From: Streptomyces violens | GTDB taxonomy: Bacteria > Actinomycetota > Actinomycetes > Streptomycetales > Streptomycetaceae | Assembly (NCBI RefSeq): GCF_000717745.1 | Contig: NZ_JOBH01000010.1 | Span: 62,001 to 126,000 of the forward strand | DNA length: 64,000 nt | Reading direction: 5' to 3' | Part shown: positions 8,186-16,878 of the stretch, piece by piece | Layout: each line of letters starts with the position of its first letter | Position numbering within the stretch: position 1 is the first letter of the stretch | Notes under the pieces: generated by a model | Database searches by the model: none | Seen by the model: only the letters and a program-made list of their open reading frames with translations | What the model was told of the DNA's origin: nothing | Translations under genes and position numbers: made by a program

Positions 8186-9472
8186 TCAGTCCAGGAACGA
8201 GTTGATCTGGATCGTCTCGTCGCGGCCCGGGCCGACGCCGATCGCGGAGATCGGGGCGCCCGACATCTCCTCCAGCGCCTTCACGTACGCCTGGGCGTTC
8301 TTCGGGAGCTCGGCGAAGGTCTTGGCCTTGGTGATGTCCTCGGACCAGCCCGGCAGCATCTCGTAGACCGGCTTCGCGTGGTGGAAGTCGCTCTGGTTGT
8401 GCGGCAGCTCCTCGACCCGCTTGCCGTCGACCTCGTAGGCGACGCAGACCGGGATCTGCTCCCAGCCGGTGAGCACGTCGAGCTTGGTCAGGAAGAAGTC
8501 CGTGAGGCCGTTGACGCGGGTCGCGTAGCGCGCGATGACCGCGTCGAACCAGCCGCAGCGGCGGTCGCGGCCGGTGGTCACGCCACGCTCGCCACCAATG
8601 GTGCGCAGCGCCTCGCCGTCCTTGTCGAACAGCTCGGTCGGGAACGGGCCGGCGCCGACGCGCGTGGTGTACGCCTTCAGGATGCCGATGACCCGGTTGA
8701 TCTTCGTCGGGCCGACGCCCGCACCGGTGCAGGCACCGCCGGCGGTCGGGTTCGAGGAGGTGACGAAGGGGTACGTGCCGTGGTCGACGTCCAGGAGGGT
8801 GCCCTGGCCGCCCTCGAAGAGGACGACCTTGCCCTCGTCGATGGCGTCATTGAGGATCAGCGTGGTGTCGGCCACGTAGCCCTTGATCTGGTCCGCGTAG
8901 CCGAGCATCTCCTCGACGACCTGCTCGGCGACCACCGCGCGGTGGTTGTAGAGCTTGGCCAGCACCTGGTTCTTGAAGTCGAGGGCCGCCTCGACCTTCT
9001 GGAGCAGGATCGACTCGTCGAAGAGGTCCTGCACGCGGATGCCGGTGCGGTTGATCTTGTCGGCGTAGGTCGGGCCGATGCCGCGCCCCGTGGTGCCGAT
9101 CTTCCGCTTGCCGAGGAAGCGCTCGGTCACCTTGTCGACGGTGATGTTGTACGGCGTGATCAGGTGGGCGTTACCGCTGACCAGCAGCTTGGACGTGTCG
9201 ACGCCGCGCTCGTTCAGTCCGCTCAGCTCGGAGAGCAGGACCGCCGGGTCGACGACGACACCGTTACCGATGACCGGGGTGCACCCCGGCGAGAGGATCC
9301 CGGAAGGGAGCAGGTGCAGTGCGTACTTCTGGTCGCCCACGACGACCGTGTGGCCGGCATTGTTGCCGCCCTGGTAGCGCACTACATAGTCAACGGATCC
9401 ACCGAGCAGGTCGGTGGCCTTTCCCTTGCCCTCGTCACCCCACTGAGCACCGAGCAGCACAAGTGCGGGCAC
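8186..9472 (-). CDS. purA: Adenylosuccinate synthetase
   Basis: 428 aa, the usual full length. It starts [20 protein letters not shown], containing the GDEGKGK P-loop with the catalytic Asp. [12 protein letters not shown] (about residues 33-44) gives the catalytic His of the GHT motif. [13 protein letters not shown] and [10 protein letters not shown] are further synthetase signatures, and [13 protein letters not shown] near the end binds the nucleotide. The enzyme joins IMP and aspartate using GTP, the first committed step to AMP. It is a single-gene unit, convergent with the kinase and divergent from the DAG-kinase-like gene. A leader with two inverted repeats lies upstream. Confidence 0.98.
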   Translation of the reverse strand: MPALVLLGAQWGDEGKGKATDLLGGSVDYVVRYQGGNNAGHTVVVGDQKYALHLLPSGILSPGCTPVIGNGVVVDPAVLLSELSGLNERGVDTSKLLVSGNAHLITPYNITVDKVTERFLGKRKIGTTGRGIGPTYADKINRTGIRVQDLFDESILLQKVEAALDFKNQVLAKLYNHRAVVAEQVVEEMLGYADQIKGYVADTTLILNDAIDEGKVVLFEGGQGTLLDVDHGTYPFVTSSNPTAGGACTGAGVGPTKINRVIGILKAYTTRVGAGPFPTELFDKDGEALRTIGGERGVTTGRDRRCGWFDAVIARYATRVNGLTDFFLTKLDVLTGWEQIPVCVAYEVDGKRVEELPHNQSDFHHAKPVYEMLPGWSEDITKAKTFAELPKNAQAYVKALEEMSGAPISAIGVGPGRDETIQINSFLD

Positions 9473-9574
9473 AGGCGTACACCCCTTCCGGGCGGGGCAT
9501 GTCCAACGTGCGAGCGGCTCACTGCCTGGTGCAGCCGCCGCGCGAGCCGTCGAACCGGTGCCCCGGATAGACGA

Positions 9575-9636
9575 AGCCCCTGACGCAACAACGACAGGGG
9601 CTCTTGCACCGAGAGATTACCGAATATTTCTCTCGG
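9575..9636 (-). promoter_or_regulatory. purA leader: hairpin plus AT-centred inverted repeat
   Basis: Two perfect inverted repeats lie 100-165 bp upstream of purA. AGCCCCTG (9575-9582) pairs with CAGGGGCT (9595-9602) around a 12-nt loop. CCGAGAGA (9609-9616) pairs with TCTCTCGG (9629-9636) around a 12-nt AT-rich centre. The outer element could be an operator or part of the promoter, and the inner one a leader hairpin. No U-run follows either side, so a plain terminator is unlikely. A purine-responsive role is speculation. Confidence 0.4.
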
Positions 9637-9771
9637 GCGACGAACAGGACAGTCCCGGGCGCCCGGCCACCGCCGGGGTACGGGGGCCCGCGGCGGCCGC
9701 TATGGCTGTTTTGTCCCCCGTCCCGTCCGAGTCCGTTCCCCGAGAGAACGCAAGCCCTAGGAAGGACCGAG

Positions 9772-10713
9772 GTGTCGGCTCCAGACCTTGCCGGGCGCTC
9801 CCTGCTCGTGGTCATCGACCCGGTCGCCCGCCGTGTGGACGGCGAGTCCGTGCGGATCGCCAAAGACGTCCTGTGCGCGGCCGCGACCACGAAGATCTGT
9901 TTTCCGGACGACCCCGGGGAATTCGCCCGGGTGCTCGCCCGAAGGGGGCAACGCCGCCCCGTGGTGATCGGCGACGACCGCGCCCTCCTGCGCACCGTCG
10001 AGCTGCTCCACAAGGAGCGCGAGCTGCCTCGCGTGGCGCTCTCGCTGGTGCCTGTCGGGGTGCCGTCCGCCATCGCGCTGAGCCGGGCGCTGGGCGTCCC
10101 CACGGACACCGTGACCGCCGCGCGCGCCGTCCTGGACGGCCAGGAGCGCACCCTCGACCTGCTCGCGGACGACAGCGACGGGATCGTGCTGGGCGGCCTG
10201 CGCATCCCCGGCGGCGATCCGGCCGAGCAGCCCGCACAAGCCGCCCGTACGGCCGCTGAGGAGCCGGCGGTGCCCGCGCAGCGCCCCTGGTGGGCCCCGG
10301 CCGCCCGGACCGCGAGAGCGGCCCTCTCGCTGCTCACGGCGCCCGTTCCGGGCGGCGGGCGGCGCGACGGCCGGGCGCTGCCGCGGCTGCGCGTGGAGGC
10401 GGACGGCGTCGTACTGGCGGACCTGGACCGGCCGGTGCACCGGGTGTCGGTCGCGCCTGTGGGGTGCACGGCACGGGACGGGGCAGCGCCCGGTGACGGG
10501 GCGGCGTACCCCTCGCAGGAGCCCGACGGGCTGGCCGAGGTGATCGTGCAGTGGCAGGCCACGGAGGCGCCGGTACGAGTCCGGGCGCGGGCCGTGACGG
10601 TGTCCGGGCCGGACTTCCGCTACCGGGCGGACGCGGTGATCGGCGGGCCGGTCAGGACGCGGACGTGGACGGTCCAGCCGGCCGCGTGGCGGCTGACGCT
10701 ACCCCGGGGGTGA
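9772..10713 (+). CDS. Diacylglycerol kinase-family-like protein
   Basis: 313 aa from a GTG at 9772 with AAGGA 7-11 nt upstream. The N-terminal part (residues 1-150) resembles the NAD-kinase/DAGK fold. It reads SLLVVIDPVARRVDGESVRIAKDVL, then RPVVIGDDRALLRTVELLH, and LSLVPVGVPSAIALSRALGVP at the position of the family's GTGND strand. The canonical GGDGT nucleotide motif is not evident: GDDRA takes its place. Activity as a lipid kinase is therefore doubtful. A variable Ala/Gly-rich linker (about 155-205) leads to a C-terminal beta-rich region. Adjacency to purA is, as I recall, conserved in streptomycetes. The substrate is unknown. Confidence 0.65.
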   Translation: MSAPDLAGRSLLVVIDPVARRVDGESVRIAKDVLCAAATTKICFPDDPGEFARVLARRGQRRPVVIGDDRALLRTVELLHKERELPRVALSLVPVGVPSAIALSRALGVPTDTVTAARAVLDGQERTLDLLADDSDGIVLGGLRIPGGDPAEQPAQAARTAAEEPAVPAQRPWWAPAARTARAALSLLTAPVPGGGRRDGRALPRLRVEADGVVLADLDRPVHRVSVAPVGCTARDGAAPGDGAAYPSQEPDGLAEVIVQWQATEAPVRVRARAVTVSGPDFRYRADAVIGGPVRTRTWTVQPAAWRLTLPRG

Positions 10714-10748
10714 CGCTTCTCACGCTCCGCAAGGCGCTGCCCGGGCCT

Positions 10749-10826
10749 CCGGGGAGCGCCGACGCGGCGCCTCGGGAGCGTCGAGGCGGCGCCCCGGGAG
10801 CGTCCATTTTCCACAGGTTGTGGAAA
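10749..10826. repeat. Imperfect GC-rich repeats followed by a paired DnaA-box-like palindrome
   Basis: Between two convergent genes, a 22-24 bp GC-rich unit containing CGGGAGCG occurs about 2.4 times from 10749 to 10804. Immediately after it, TTTCCACA (10808-10815) and TGTGGAAA (10819-10826) form an inverted repeat around 3 nt. The latter could be a small terminator hairpin, or two head-to-head DnaA-box-like 9-mers. Confidence 0.4.
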
Positions 10827-10862
10827 CCAGTTGCGGCGCCGGCCGGGTCCCGGCACAGGATC

Positions 10863-11519
10863 TCAGAGGCCCGGAGTGACCAGGCGGGTTTCGTAGGCGA
10901 AGACGGCTGCCTGGGTGCGGTCGCGGAGGCCGAGCTTCACCAGGATGCGGCTCACATGCGTCTTGATCGTGGATTCGGCCACGACGAGGTGGGCGGCGAT
11001 CTCTCCGTTGGAGAGGCCCTGGGCGACCAGTACCAGGACCTCGGTCTCCCGTTCGGTGAGATCACCGATGCGTTCCTGGGCGGGCGGCCGGGGCGCGCCC
11101 AGACGGGAGAACTCCGAGATCAGCCGCTTGGTGACGGTCGGTGCGAGCAGCGCTTCGCCGGCTGCCACGACCCGTACACCGTCGGCCAGCTGGCCGGCGG
11201 ACGCGTCCTTGAGGAGGAAGCCGCTGGCTCCGACACGGAGCGCTTGGTACACGTACTCGTCCAGGTCGAAGGTGGTCAGAACGAGCACCTTGGCGTCCGC
11301 GTCGGCAGCGACGATCTCGCGGGTCGCTTCGAGGCCGTTGACCTCCGGCATGCGGATGTCCATGAGGACCACGTCCGGGTGCAGGGCGGCGACCTTGTGG
11401 ACCGCGTCGCGGCCGTTCACCGCCTCGCCCACGACCTCGATGTCCGGCATCGCGTTGAGGAGGACGGAGAAGCCCTCGCGGACCATGACCTGGTCGTCGA
11501 CGATCAGGACCTTGATCAT
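10863..11519 (-). CDS. NarL/FixJ-family response regulator
   Basis: 218 aa. The receiver domain begins MIKVLIVDDQ and has Asp54 in VVLMDIRMPEVNG and the Lys in FLLKDAS. A LuxR-type HTH occupies about residues 154-215, with LTERETEVLVLVAQGLSNGEIA and the recognition stretch STIKTHVSRILVKLGL. Its ATG overlaps the stop of the upstream histidine kinase gene (ATGA), so the two are translationally coupled and form a cognate pair. No target is indicated by the neighbours; a kyn-P450 operon lies just beyond the kinase. Confidence 0.95.
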   Translation of the reverse strand: MIKVLIVDDQVMVREGFSVLLNAMPDIEVVGEAVNGRDAVHKVAALHPDVVLMDIRMPEVNGLEATREIVAADADAKVLVLTTFDLDEYVYQALRVGASGFLLKDASAGQLADGVRVVAAGEALLAPTVTKRLISEFSRLGAPRPPAQERIGDLTERETEVLVLVAQGLSNGEIAAHLVVAESTIKTHVSRILVKLGLRDRTQAAVFAYETRLVTPGL

Positions 11520-13060
11520 GCTTGCGGCCTCTCCGGGGAGGTGGGGGAAGTAGCGGAGTCAGGAGAGTTGGGGGAAGTGGATACAGGGGGGTGTGACTGT
11601 CGTGTCGGTCGGGACGATGAATCCGGATCTGCGGCCGAGCCCGAGAGCCCCGAAAGCGACGCCGAGTCCCATGCCGCAGCCGGGGCCCGGGGCTCCGGTG
11701 GTCGTACGGGGGCTGCTGGGAGGAAGGCCGTTACTTCGTATCCGCCGTTGTCCGTGGGGCCGTTGGTCATTTCGCCGTTGAGCATGGTGACGCGTTCGTG
11801 CATGCCGAGGACGCCGTGACCCGCGCCGGGGGACGGCTTGGCCAGGCGGTTCGGGGGGCCGTTGACGACGCGGAGGCCGAGGCCGCCCAGGACGTACGCG
11901 ACTTCGACCCGCGCCTCTGCGCCCGGTGCGTGCCGGAGCGTGTTGCTCAGCGCTTCCTGGACGATGCGGTACGCCGAGAGTTCCACGCCCTGCGGCAGCG
12001 GCCGTACCGCCCCCGTCACCACGGCCTCGACGGTCAGCCCCGCGCCGCGCACGCTCTCCAGCAGCGCATCCAGGTCGGCGAGAGTCGGCTGCGGTGCCTC
12101 CGGACCGGCGAAGGCGTCCGGGTCCTCGGAGCGTACGACGCCCAGGATGCGGCGCAGTTCGGTGAGTGCCGCCACGGCGTTCTCGCGGATCGTCGAGAAC
12201 GCGGTGGCCAGCTCGGGCGGCGTGTCCTGCATCCGGTACGGCGCGGCCTCCGCCTGGATGGCGATCACCGACATGTGGTGCGCGACGACATCGTGCAGCT
12301 CGCGGGCGATGGTCGCGCGCTCCTCCAGGAGGGTGCGCCGCGACCGCTCCTCGGCGGTGACCGTACGGGTCTCCACGACCTGCTGCCGCTCCTCGCGCCA
12401 GGCGCGTACCGCCGCGGCCGCCAGCAGGACGATCCCGCTCATCACCGCCAGCGGCGCCAGCACCGACCCGCCATCGGCGCCGGCCACCGCGACCCCGGGC
12501 GCGAGGACAGCGAACGTCACCGCCCACATGCCCGGTGCCAGGCGCGGCCGGGTACGCAGGACGACCAGCACCATCGTTCCTACGTGGGCGATGAACGCGA
12601 TCTCCCAGGAGGAGTCGCCGGCCAGCAGCCCGAGACACACCGCCAGCAGCGACACCCAGAACGCCCCGACCGGACGGACGAGCGTCATCGCCGGTGGCCC
12701 CGCGACGAGTACGCCGAAGACCAGCAGCAGCAACGACGGGCCGGAGCCGCCGGTCTTGGCGGAGACGGCCAGCAGTACGCAGGCGGCGAAGCCGATGACG
12801 AGCGCGTGCGGGAGCCAGCGCAGGCACCGGCCGATCCGGGACGGCAGCCAGGGCACCCAGCCGGCCGCCTTCGCGTCGTCCAGCGAGGGCATCGGATGAA
12901 AGGCGAAGGCGTGGGTGAACAGATCCTGGCGCAGGCCGCGGAGCGCACCGCTCGCCATCCGGGCTTCGGGAGGCGGCACCTGGTGGGGCGGGGCACCGGC
13001 GCGCCCGGCGGCGCCCTGCTTGCCGCGGGCGCCGTTCACGTACTGAGGTGTCTCGTTCAC
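11516..13060 (-). CDS. Membrane sensor histidine kinase (HisKA_3/NarX type)
   Basis: 514 aa if it starts at GTG 13060. GTG 13069 and ATG 12958 are alternatives, and none has a clear ribosome binding site. A cytoplasmic N-terminus is followed by about five or six membrane helices (roughly residues 80-225), with no large extracytoplasmic loop. The dimerisation/phospho-acceptor helix ERATIARELHDVVAHHMSVI has His near 256, and an HATPase domain ends GAGHGVLGMHERVTMLNG. A Pro/Ser/Thr-rich tail of about 40 residues follows. The stop overlaps the regulator's ATG by 4 nt. The architecture suggests sensing within or at the membrane. Confidence 0.9.
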   Translation of the reverse strand: MNETPQYVNGARGKQGAAGRAGAPPHQVPPPEARMASGALRGLRQDLFTHAFAFHPMPSLDDAKAAGWVPWLPSRIGRCLRWLPHALVIGFAACVLLAVSAKTGGSGPSLLLLVFGVLVAGPPAMTLVRPVGAFWVSLLAVCLGLLAGDSSWEIAFIAHVGTMVLVVLRTRPRLAPGMWAVTFAVLAPGVAVAGADGGSVLAPLAVMSGIVLLAAAAVRAWREERQQVVETRTVTAEERSRRTLLEERATIARELHDVVAHHMSVIAIQAEAAPYRMQDTPPELATAFSTIRENAVAALTELRRILGVVRSEDPDAFAGPEAPQPTLADLDALLESVRGAGLTVEAVVTGAVRPLPQGVELSAYRIVQEALSNTLRHAPGAEARVEVAYVLGGLGLRVVNGPPNRLAKPSPGAGHGVLGMHERVTMLNGEMTNGPTDNGGYEVTAFLPAAPVRPPEPRAPAAAWDSASLSGLSGSAADPDSSSRPTRQSHPPVSTSPNSPDSATSPTSPERPQA

Positions 13061-13216
13061 GACTACCACGGTAGGTACGGGCGCGGGCGGTGGCGTCCGG
13101 CCCAGTGGGGATCTGTGCGGGTCCGTCTCAGGTACTACATGGCGCACACATCCCTCGCGCGGCGCCACTCACCCCGCACACCCTACGCACCGCCCCCCGC
13201 CCCTCGCCTCACCTCC

Positions 13217-14461
13217 TCAGACCTCCACCAGCAGTTCCTCCAGCCCCCTGATCACGAAGTTCGGCTTCCAGGACGGTTCGGCGGTGAGGCGGAGGGAGGG
13301 GGCGGCGCGCAGCAGGGCTCCGAAGGAGGCGGTCAGTTCGAGGCGGGCGAGCGGGGCGCCGAGGCAGTAGTGGATGCCGGCGCCGAGGGAGACGTGCGGG
13401 TTGTCCGCGCGGGACAGGTTCAGCTCCTCCGGCCGGTCGAAGACCGCCGGGTCGCGGTTGGCCGAGCCGAAGAGCAGAGCGACCTCGGCGCCCCGCGGGA
13501 TCACCGTGCCGTCGATCTCGATGTCGTCCAGCACCCAGCGTTCGAAGAGCTGGAGCGGCGTGGCGTACCGGAGCAGTTCCTCGACGGCGGTCGGCAGCAG
13601 CGCCTCCGGTGCGGCGCGCAACGCGGCCAGCTGCTCGGGGTGGTGGAAGAGGGCCAGCCAGCCGTTGGCGGTGGTGTTGACCGTCGCCTCGTGGCCCGCG
13701 TTGAGCAGCAGGACGCAGGTGGAGATCATTTCCTGTTCGTTCAGGCGGTCGCCCTCGTCGTATGCCGCGATCAGGGCGCTGATCAGGTCCTCGCCCGGCG
13801 ACTTGCGCCGGGCGGCGATCAGTTCACGCAGATACGCGGAGAATTCGAGGGACGCCTGTACCGCGCGGCGGGCCGTCTCCTCGTCCGGCTTCAGCTCGTA
13901 CATTCCGCAGATGGCAGCCGACCAGGGGCGCAGCAGCGACCGGTCGGCCGCCGGGATGCCGAGCATCTCGGCGATGACCGCGACGGGCAGGGGCTCGGCG
14001 ATCGCGGTCAGCAGGTCGCCGCCACCCTTCGCGACGAAGTCCGCGACCAGGCCGTCCACCAAGTGCCCGATGACAGGCGCCAGTTGCTCGACCGTGCGAG
14101 GCGTGAACGCCTTCGACACCAGGCGGCGCAGACGGGTGTGGTCCGGCGGTTCGAGGTCGAGCAGGCCGTTGTCGTTGAGGACGTGGAAGGGCTCGTGTGC
14201 GGGCGGGGGCGGGGTGCGGCCGAACTCCTCGTGGGAGAAGCGGTGCAGATACGTACGGCCGAGGCGGCGGTCCCGCAGGAGCGCGCTGACGTCCTCGTGC
14301 CGCGGTATCAGCCACTGGTTGCTGGGCGGGAAGTAATGCACGCGGCCCGCGTCGCGCAGCTCGGCGAAGCCGGGGTAGGGGTCGGCGACGAACTCGGGCG
14401 ACCAGGGCTGGAATGCGGCTGCGGCTGGCATGGAGGGACGGTACCGCCGGTCACCCGTCAT
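13217..14461 (-). CDS. Cytochrome P450 at the end of the kynurenine operon
   Basis: 414 aa, soluble bacterial class. The I-helix motif LLLNAGHEATVN carries the oxygen-activating Glu/Thr pair. ExxR is EELLRY, and the heme loop SLGAGIHYCLGAPLARLEL contains the Cys ligand. All key residues are present. Its ATG overlaps the stop of the formamidase-like gene as ATGA, making it the last gene of kynA-kynU-formamidase-P450. That position suggests oxidation of tryptophan, kynurenine or anthranilate, but the sequence does not prove it, and a bystander role is possible. The second ATG at 14431 has no better ribosome binding site, so the coupled start was chosen. No ferredoxin gene lies nearby. Confidence 0.93.
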   Translation of the reverse strand: MTGDRRYRPSMPAAAAFQPWSPEFVADPYPGFAELRDAGRVHYFPPSNQWLIPRHEDVSALLRDRRLGRTYLHRFSHEEFGRTPPPPAHEPFHVLNDNGLLDLEPPDHTRLRRLVSKAFTPRTVEQLAPVIGHLVDGLVADFVAKGGGDLLTAIAEPLPVAVIAEMLGIPAADRSLLRPWSAAICGMYELKPDEETARRAVQASLEFSAYLRELIAARRKSPGEDLISALIAAYDEGDRLNEQEMISTCVLLLNAGHEATVNTTANGWLALFHHPEQLAALRAAPEALLPTAVEELLRYATPLQLFERWVLDDIEIDGTVIPRGAEVALLFGSANRDPAVFDRPEELNLSRADNPHVSLGAGIHYCLGAPLARLELTASFGALLRAAPSLRLTAEPSWKPNFVIRGLEELLVEV

Positions 14462-15270
14462 TCGTCAGGGGTCGACCGCGCCTCCGGCCCTGCCTGCCCG
14501 GACGCCGCCCGCAGTGCTGCCAACAGCGCTCCGTACGCCGCCGTACCCGGGGTGACGGCCGCGTAGTGCCCGACGCCGGGCAGCTCGCGCAAGGTGGGCG
14601 CCCCAGTGCCGCCGTGCGCCGCGACGTACCGCCGCGACAGATCCACCGGTACATCGGGGTCCTCCGTACCGTGCAGCACCGTCACCGGTACGCGGGGCGG
14701 AAGCCGTACGGGGTCGACTCCGGCAATACGTTCCGCGAGACCGTCGGCGAGGCCATCGTCGTGGCCGGTCAGAAACTCCGCCACCGCGCCCTCGCTGAGC
14801 CCGAGTTCGTGGGCGCGGGCGAGGTCGGCGACCGGGGCAACGGCGACGGCCGCCGTGACCGGGCCCGGCCGGGCGGCCGCCCAGAGCGCCAGGTGGCCGC
14901 CGGCGGAGTGCCCGGCGACGACCACGGAAGCGTGCTCACCGGCCTCGGCGGTCGCGACCCGTACCGCGTTCGTCACATCGTTGAACGTTTCCGGGAATCC
15001 GCCGCCTCCGCCGGCTCTCCGGTACTCCGCGAGGGCAACCGGCAGGCCCTCCCGGGCCAGCGCGGCGGCCAGCGGCGAGAGGTGCGTACGGTCGTAGGCC
15101 ACCCGCCAGAAGCCGCCGTGCAGCAGCACGGTCAGCGGGCCGCGCGGCGCCTCCGGTGGCCGGTACAGGTCGACCACCTGGTCGGGGTGGTCGCCGTACG
15201 CGATCCGGCCGTCCGGCGGTACTGGCGCGCACGCCAGCAGCGCCTCCTCCTCGCCCAGCGCCCCGCTCAT
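14458..15270 (-). CDS. Kynurenine formamidase-like alpha/beta hydrolase
   Basis: 270 aa from the ATG at 15270, preceded by GAGGTGG. The oxyanion motif HGGFWR (about residues 50-55) matches the HGGxW signature of arylformamidases. The nucleophile is Ser in VAGHSAGGHLALW, with the acid in HGTEDPDVPV and the base His in LPGVGHYAAV. The gene lies between kynureninase and P450 genes, downstream of tryptophan dioxygenase. N-formylkynurenine is therefore the obvious substrate, giving kynurenine plus formate. It is not the metal-dependent bacterial KynB type. A general esterase remains a less likely alternative. Confidence 0.8.
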   Translation of the reverse strand: MSGALGEEEALLACAPVPPDGRIAYGDHPDQVVDLYRPPEAPRGPLTVLLHGGFWRVAYDRTHLSPLAAALAREGLPVALAEYRRAGGGGGFPETFNDVTNAVRVATAEAGEHASVVVAGHSAGGHLALWAAARPGPVTAAVAVAPVADLARAHELGLSEGAVAEFLTGHDDGLADGLAERIAGVDPVRLPPRVPVTVLHGTEDPDVPVDLSRRYVAAHGGTGAPTLRELPGVGHYAAVTPGTAAYGALLAALRAASGQAGPEARSTPDE

Positions 15271-15321
15271 GCCACCTCGCTCATCCGCTCCGCCCACACC
15301 GGCCCCCGCACGCCGCCCGCC

Positions 15322-16836
15322 TCACATCGTCGTGGGTCCCTGTTCCGTCGCGCCCGCGGCCACCGCGGAGGCGGTCCCGTCGCCCGGTACGTACGCCACC
15401 ACTTCCGCGAGGACGCGGGCCGCGCGCTCCGCGTCCGCGAAGGACGTGTAGAGCGGGGTGAAGCCGAAGCGCAGCACGTCGGGGTGGCGGAAGTCGCCGA
15501 TCACGCCGTGCCGGATCAGCTCGCCCATCACCTCGCCGGCGCCCGCGCACTCCAGCGCGACCTGGCTGCCGCGCTCGTCGTGCGGCTCCGGCGTCACCGA
15601 CCGCACCCGGCCGCGCGGCACGTACGCCCGCACGCACTCCAGGAAGAAGTCGCTCAGCGCGAGGCTCTTGGCCCGTACGTCCTCGATGGCCACGCCTTCC
15701 CAGACCTCCAGCGCGGCCTCCAGGGCGAGCAGCGACAGGATGTCCGGGGTGCCGACCCGGGCGCGTTCGATGCCCGCCGCCGGTACGTACTCGGGGTTCA
15801 TGCCGAAGGGTTCGGCGTGCGAGTTCCAGCCGGGGAGCGGGGAGTCGAAGCGCGGCTGGTGCTCGGCGCGTACGTACAGGTACGCGGGCGCGCCGGGGCC
15901 GCCGTTGAGGTACTTGTACGTGCAGCCCACCGCGAGGTCGACACCGTGCGCGTCCAGGCCGACCGGCAGCGCGCCCGCGCTGTGGCACAGGTCCCAGACG
16001 GCGAGGGCGCCCGCTTCGTGCAGCGCGGCGGTGATGCCGGGCAGGTCGTTGAGCCGACCGGAGCGGTAGTCGACGTGGTTGACCAGGGCGGCGGCGGTAC
16101 GGTCCGACACCTCGGTGGGGATCTTGCCCGCCTCCACAGGGCGCAGCGTACGGCCGGTCAGCCGGGCCACGGACTGCGCGATGTAGCCGTCGGTCGGGAA
16201 GGTCGCGGCGTCGACCAGGATCTCGTCCCGGGGGACGCCGTCCACCGCCGGGCCGGTCTCGTCGGCCATGCGTACGGCGGCGACCAGCGCCTTGAAGACG
16301 TTGATGCTGGTGGAGTCGCCGACCACGACCTGGCCGGGGGCCGCGCCGAGGAGCGGGGCGATACGGTCGCCGATCCGCTCGGGCGCGGTCCACCAGCCGG
16401 ACTCCGACCAGGAGCGGATGCGCAGCTCGCCCCACTCGCGGGCGACGACCTCGCGGACCCGCTCGGGGACCGCCTGCGGCAGCGCGCCGAGCGAGTTGCC
16501 GTCGAGGTAGACCGCCTCGTCGAGCACGAATTCCGCGCGCTTGCCGCTCAGCGGGTCCTCGGCGTCCAGCTGAGCGGCCCGGGCGGCCAGGTCGTCGCGG
16601 ACGACGGCCGCGGCGACGGAGCGGGCGGTCAGCGCGCCGCCCGCGGCAGAAGTATCGATTCTCTCGGTGGACACGCCGGCCTCGGCGCTCTCGTTCGGCT
16701 GCACCTCGTTGTCACCCTCCGCGCGGACAGCGCCGCATCGCTCGGTCGTGAGGAGCCCCTCGGACCCGGCTTCCTCATCGGTGAGGAGCCTCTCGGACCC
16801 GGCTTCCTCGTCGGTCATGAGTGGCCGCTCCGTCAC
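15322..16836 (-). CDS. kynU: Kynureninase with an unusual repeat-bearing N-terminal extension
   Basis: 504 aa from a GTG at 16836 preceded by GAGGGGG. Typical kynureninases are about 410-420 aa. The core starts near residue 75 and has YLDGNSLGALP, VVGDSTSINVFKAL for the phosphate cup, NHVDYRSGRLNDLP, the WDLCHSAGALPVGLD Asp, and the PLP lysine in VGCTYKYLNGGPGAPA. It is a PLP enzyme that cleaves kynurenine to anthranilate and alanine. The first 70 residues are an acidic extension containing two copies of an 11-residue TDEEAGSExLL unit encoded by a 33-bp tandem duplication. If that part is untranslated, GTG 16674 is the next plausible start. Confidence 0.93.
   Translation of the reverse strand: MTERPLMTDEEAGSERLLTDEEAGSEGLLTTERCGAVRAEGDNEVQPNESAEAGVSTERIDTSAAGGALTARSVAAAVVRDDLAARAAQLDAEDPLSGKRAEFVLDEAVYLDGNSLGALPQAVPERVREVVAREWGELRIRSWSESGWWTAPERIGDRIAPLLGAAPGQVVVGDSTSINVFKALVAAVRMADETGPAVDGVPRDEILVDAATFPTDGYIAQSVARLTGRTLRPVEAGKIPTEVSDRTAAALVNHVDYRSGRLNDLPGITAALHEAGALAVWDLCHSAGALPVGLDAHGVDLAVGCTYKYLNGGPGAPAYLYVRAEHQPRFDSPLPGWNSHAEPFGMNPEYVPAAGIERARVGTPDILSLLALEAALEVWEGVAIEDVRAKSLALSDFFLECVRAYVPRGRVRSVTPEPHDERGSQVALECAGAGEVMGELIRHGVIGDFRHPDVLRFGFTPLYTSFADAERAARVLAEVVAYVPGDGTASAVAAGATEQGPTTM
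16748..16813. repeat. 33-bp tandem duplication inside the kynU N-terminus
   Basis: Units 16748-16780 and 16781-16813 differ at only two positions. Each encodes 11 codons in frame, giving the repeated peptide TDEEAGSExLL. The high identity points to a recent slippage duplication. Confidence 0.85.
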
Positions 16837-16878
16837 GAGTGCCCCCTCAAGCGGGTCCGAGTGCCGTCGTCCGGCCGC

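Noticed and set aside
9382..9609. A short frame across the purA leader that could be a leader peptide
   Set aside because: It runs into the purA coding region out of frame, lacks a ribosome binding site and has no attenuator-like codon run.
13217..14461. Signs of a natural-product gene cluster around the P450 genes
   Set aside because: No PKS, NRPS, terpene or RiPP genes accompany the P450s. One P450 belongs to a kyn operon and the others to a conservon.
11798..14566. A 922-codon plus-strand frame opposite the histidine kinase and P450
   Set aside because: It spans three real minus-strand genes and contains no domain motif.
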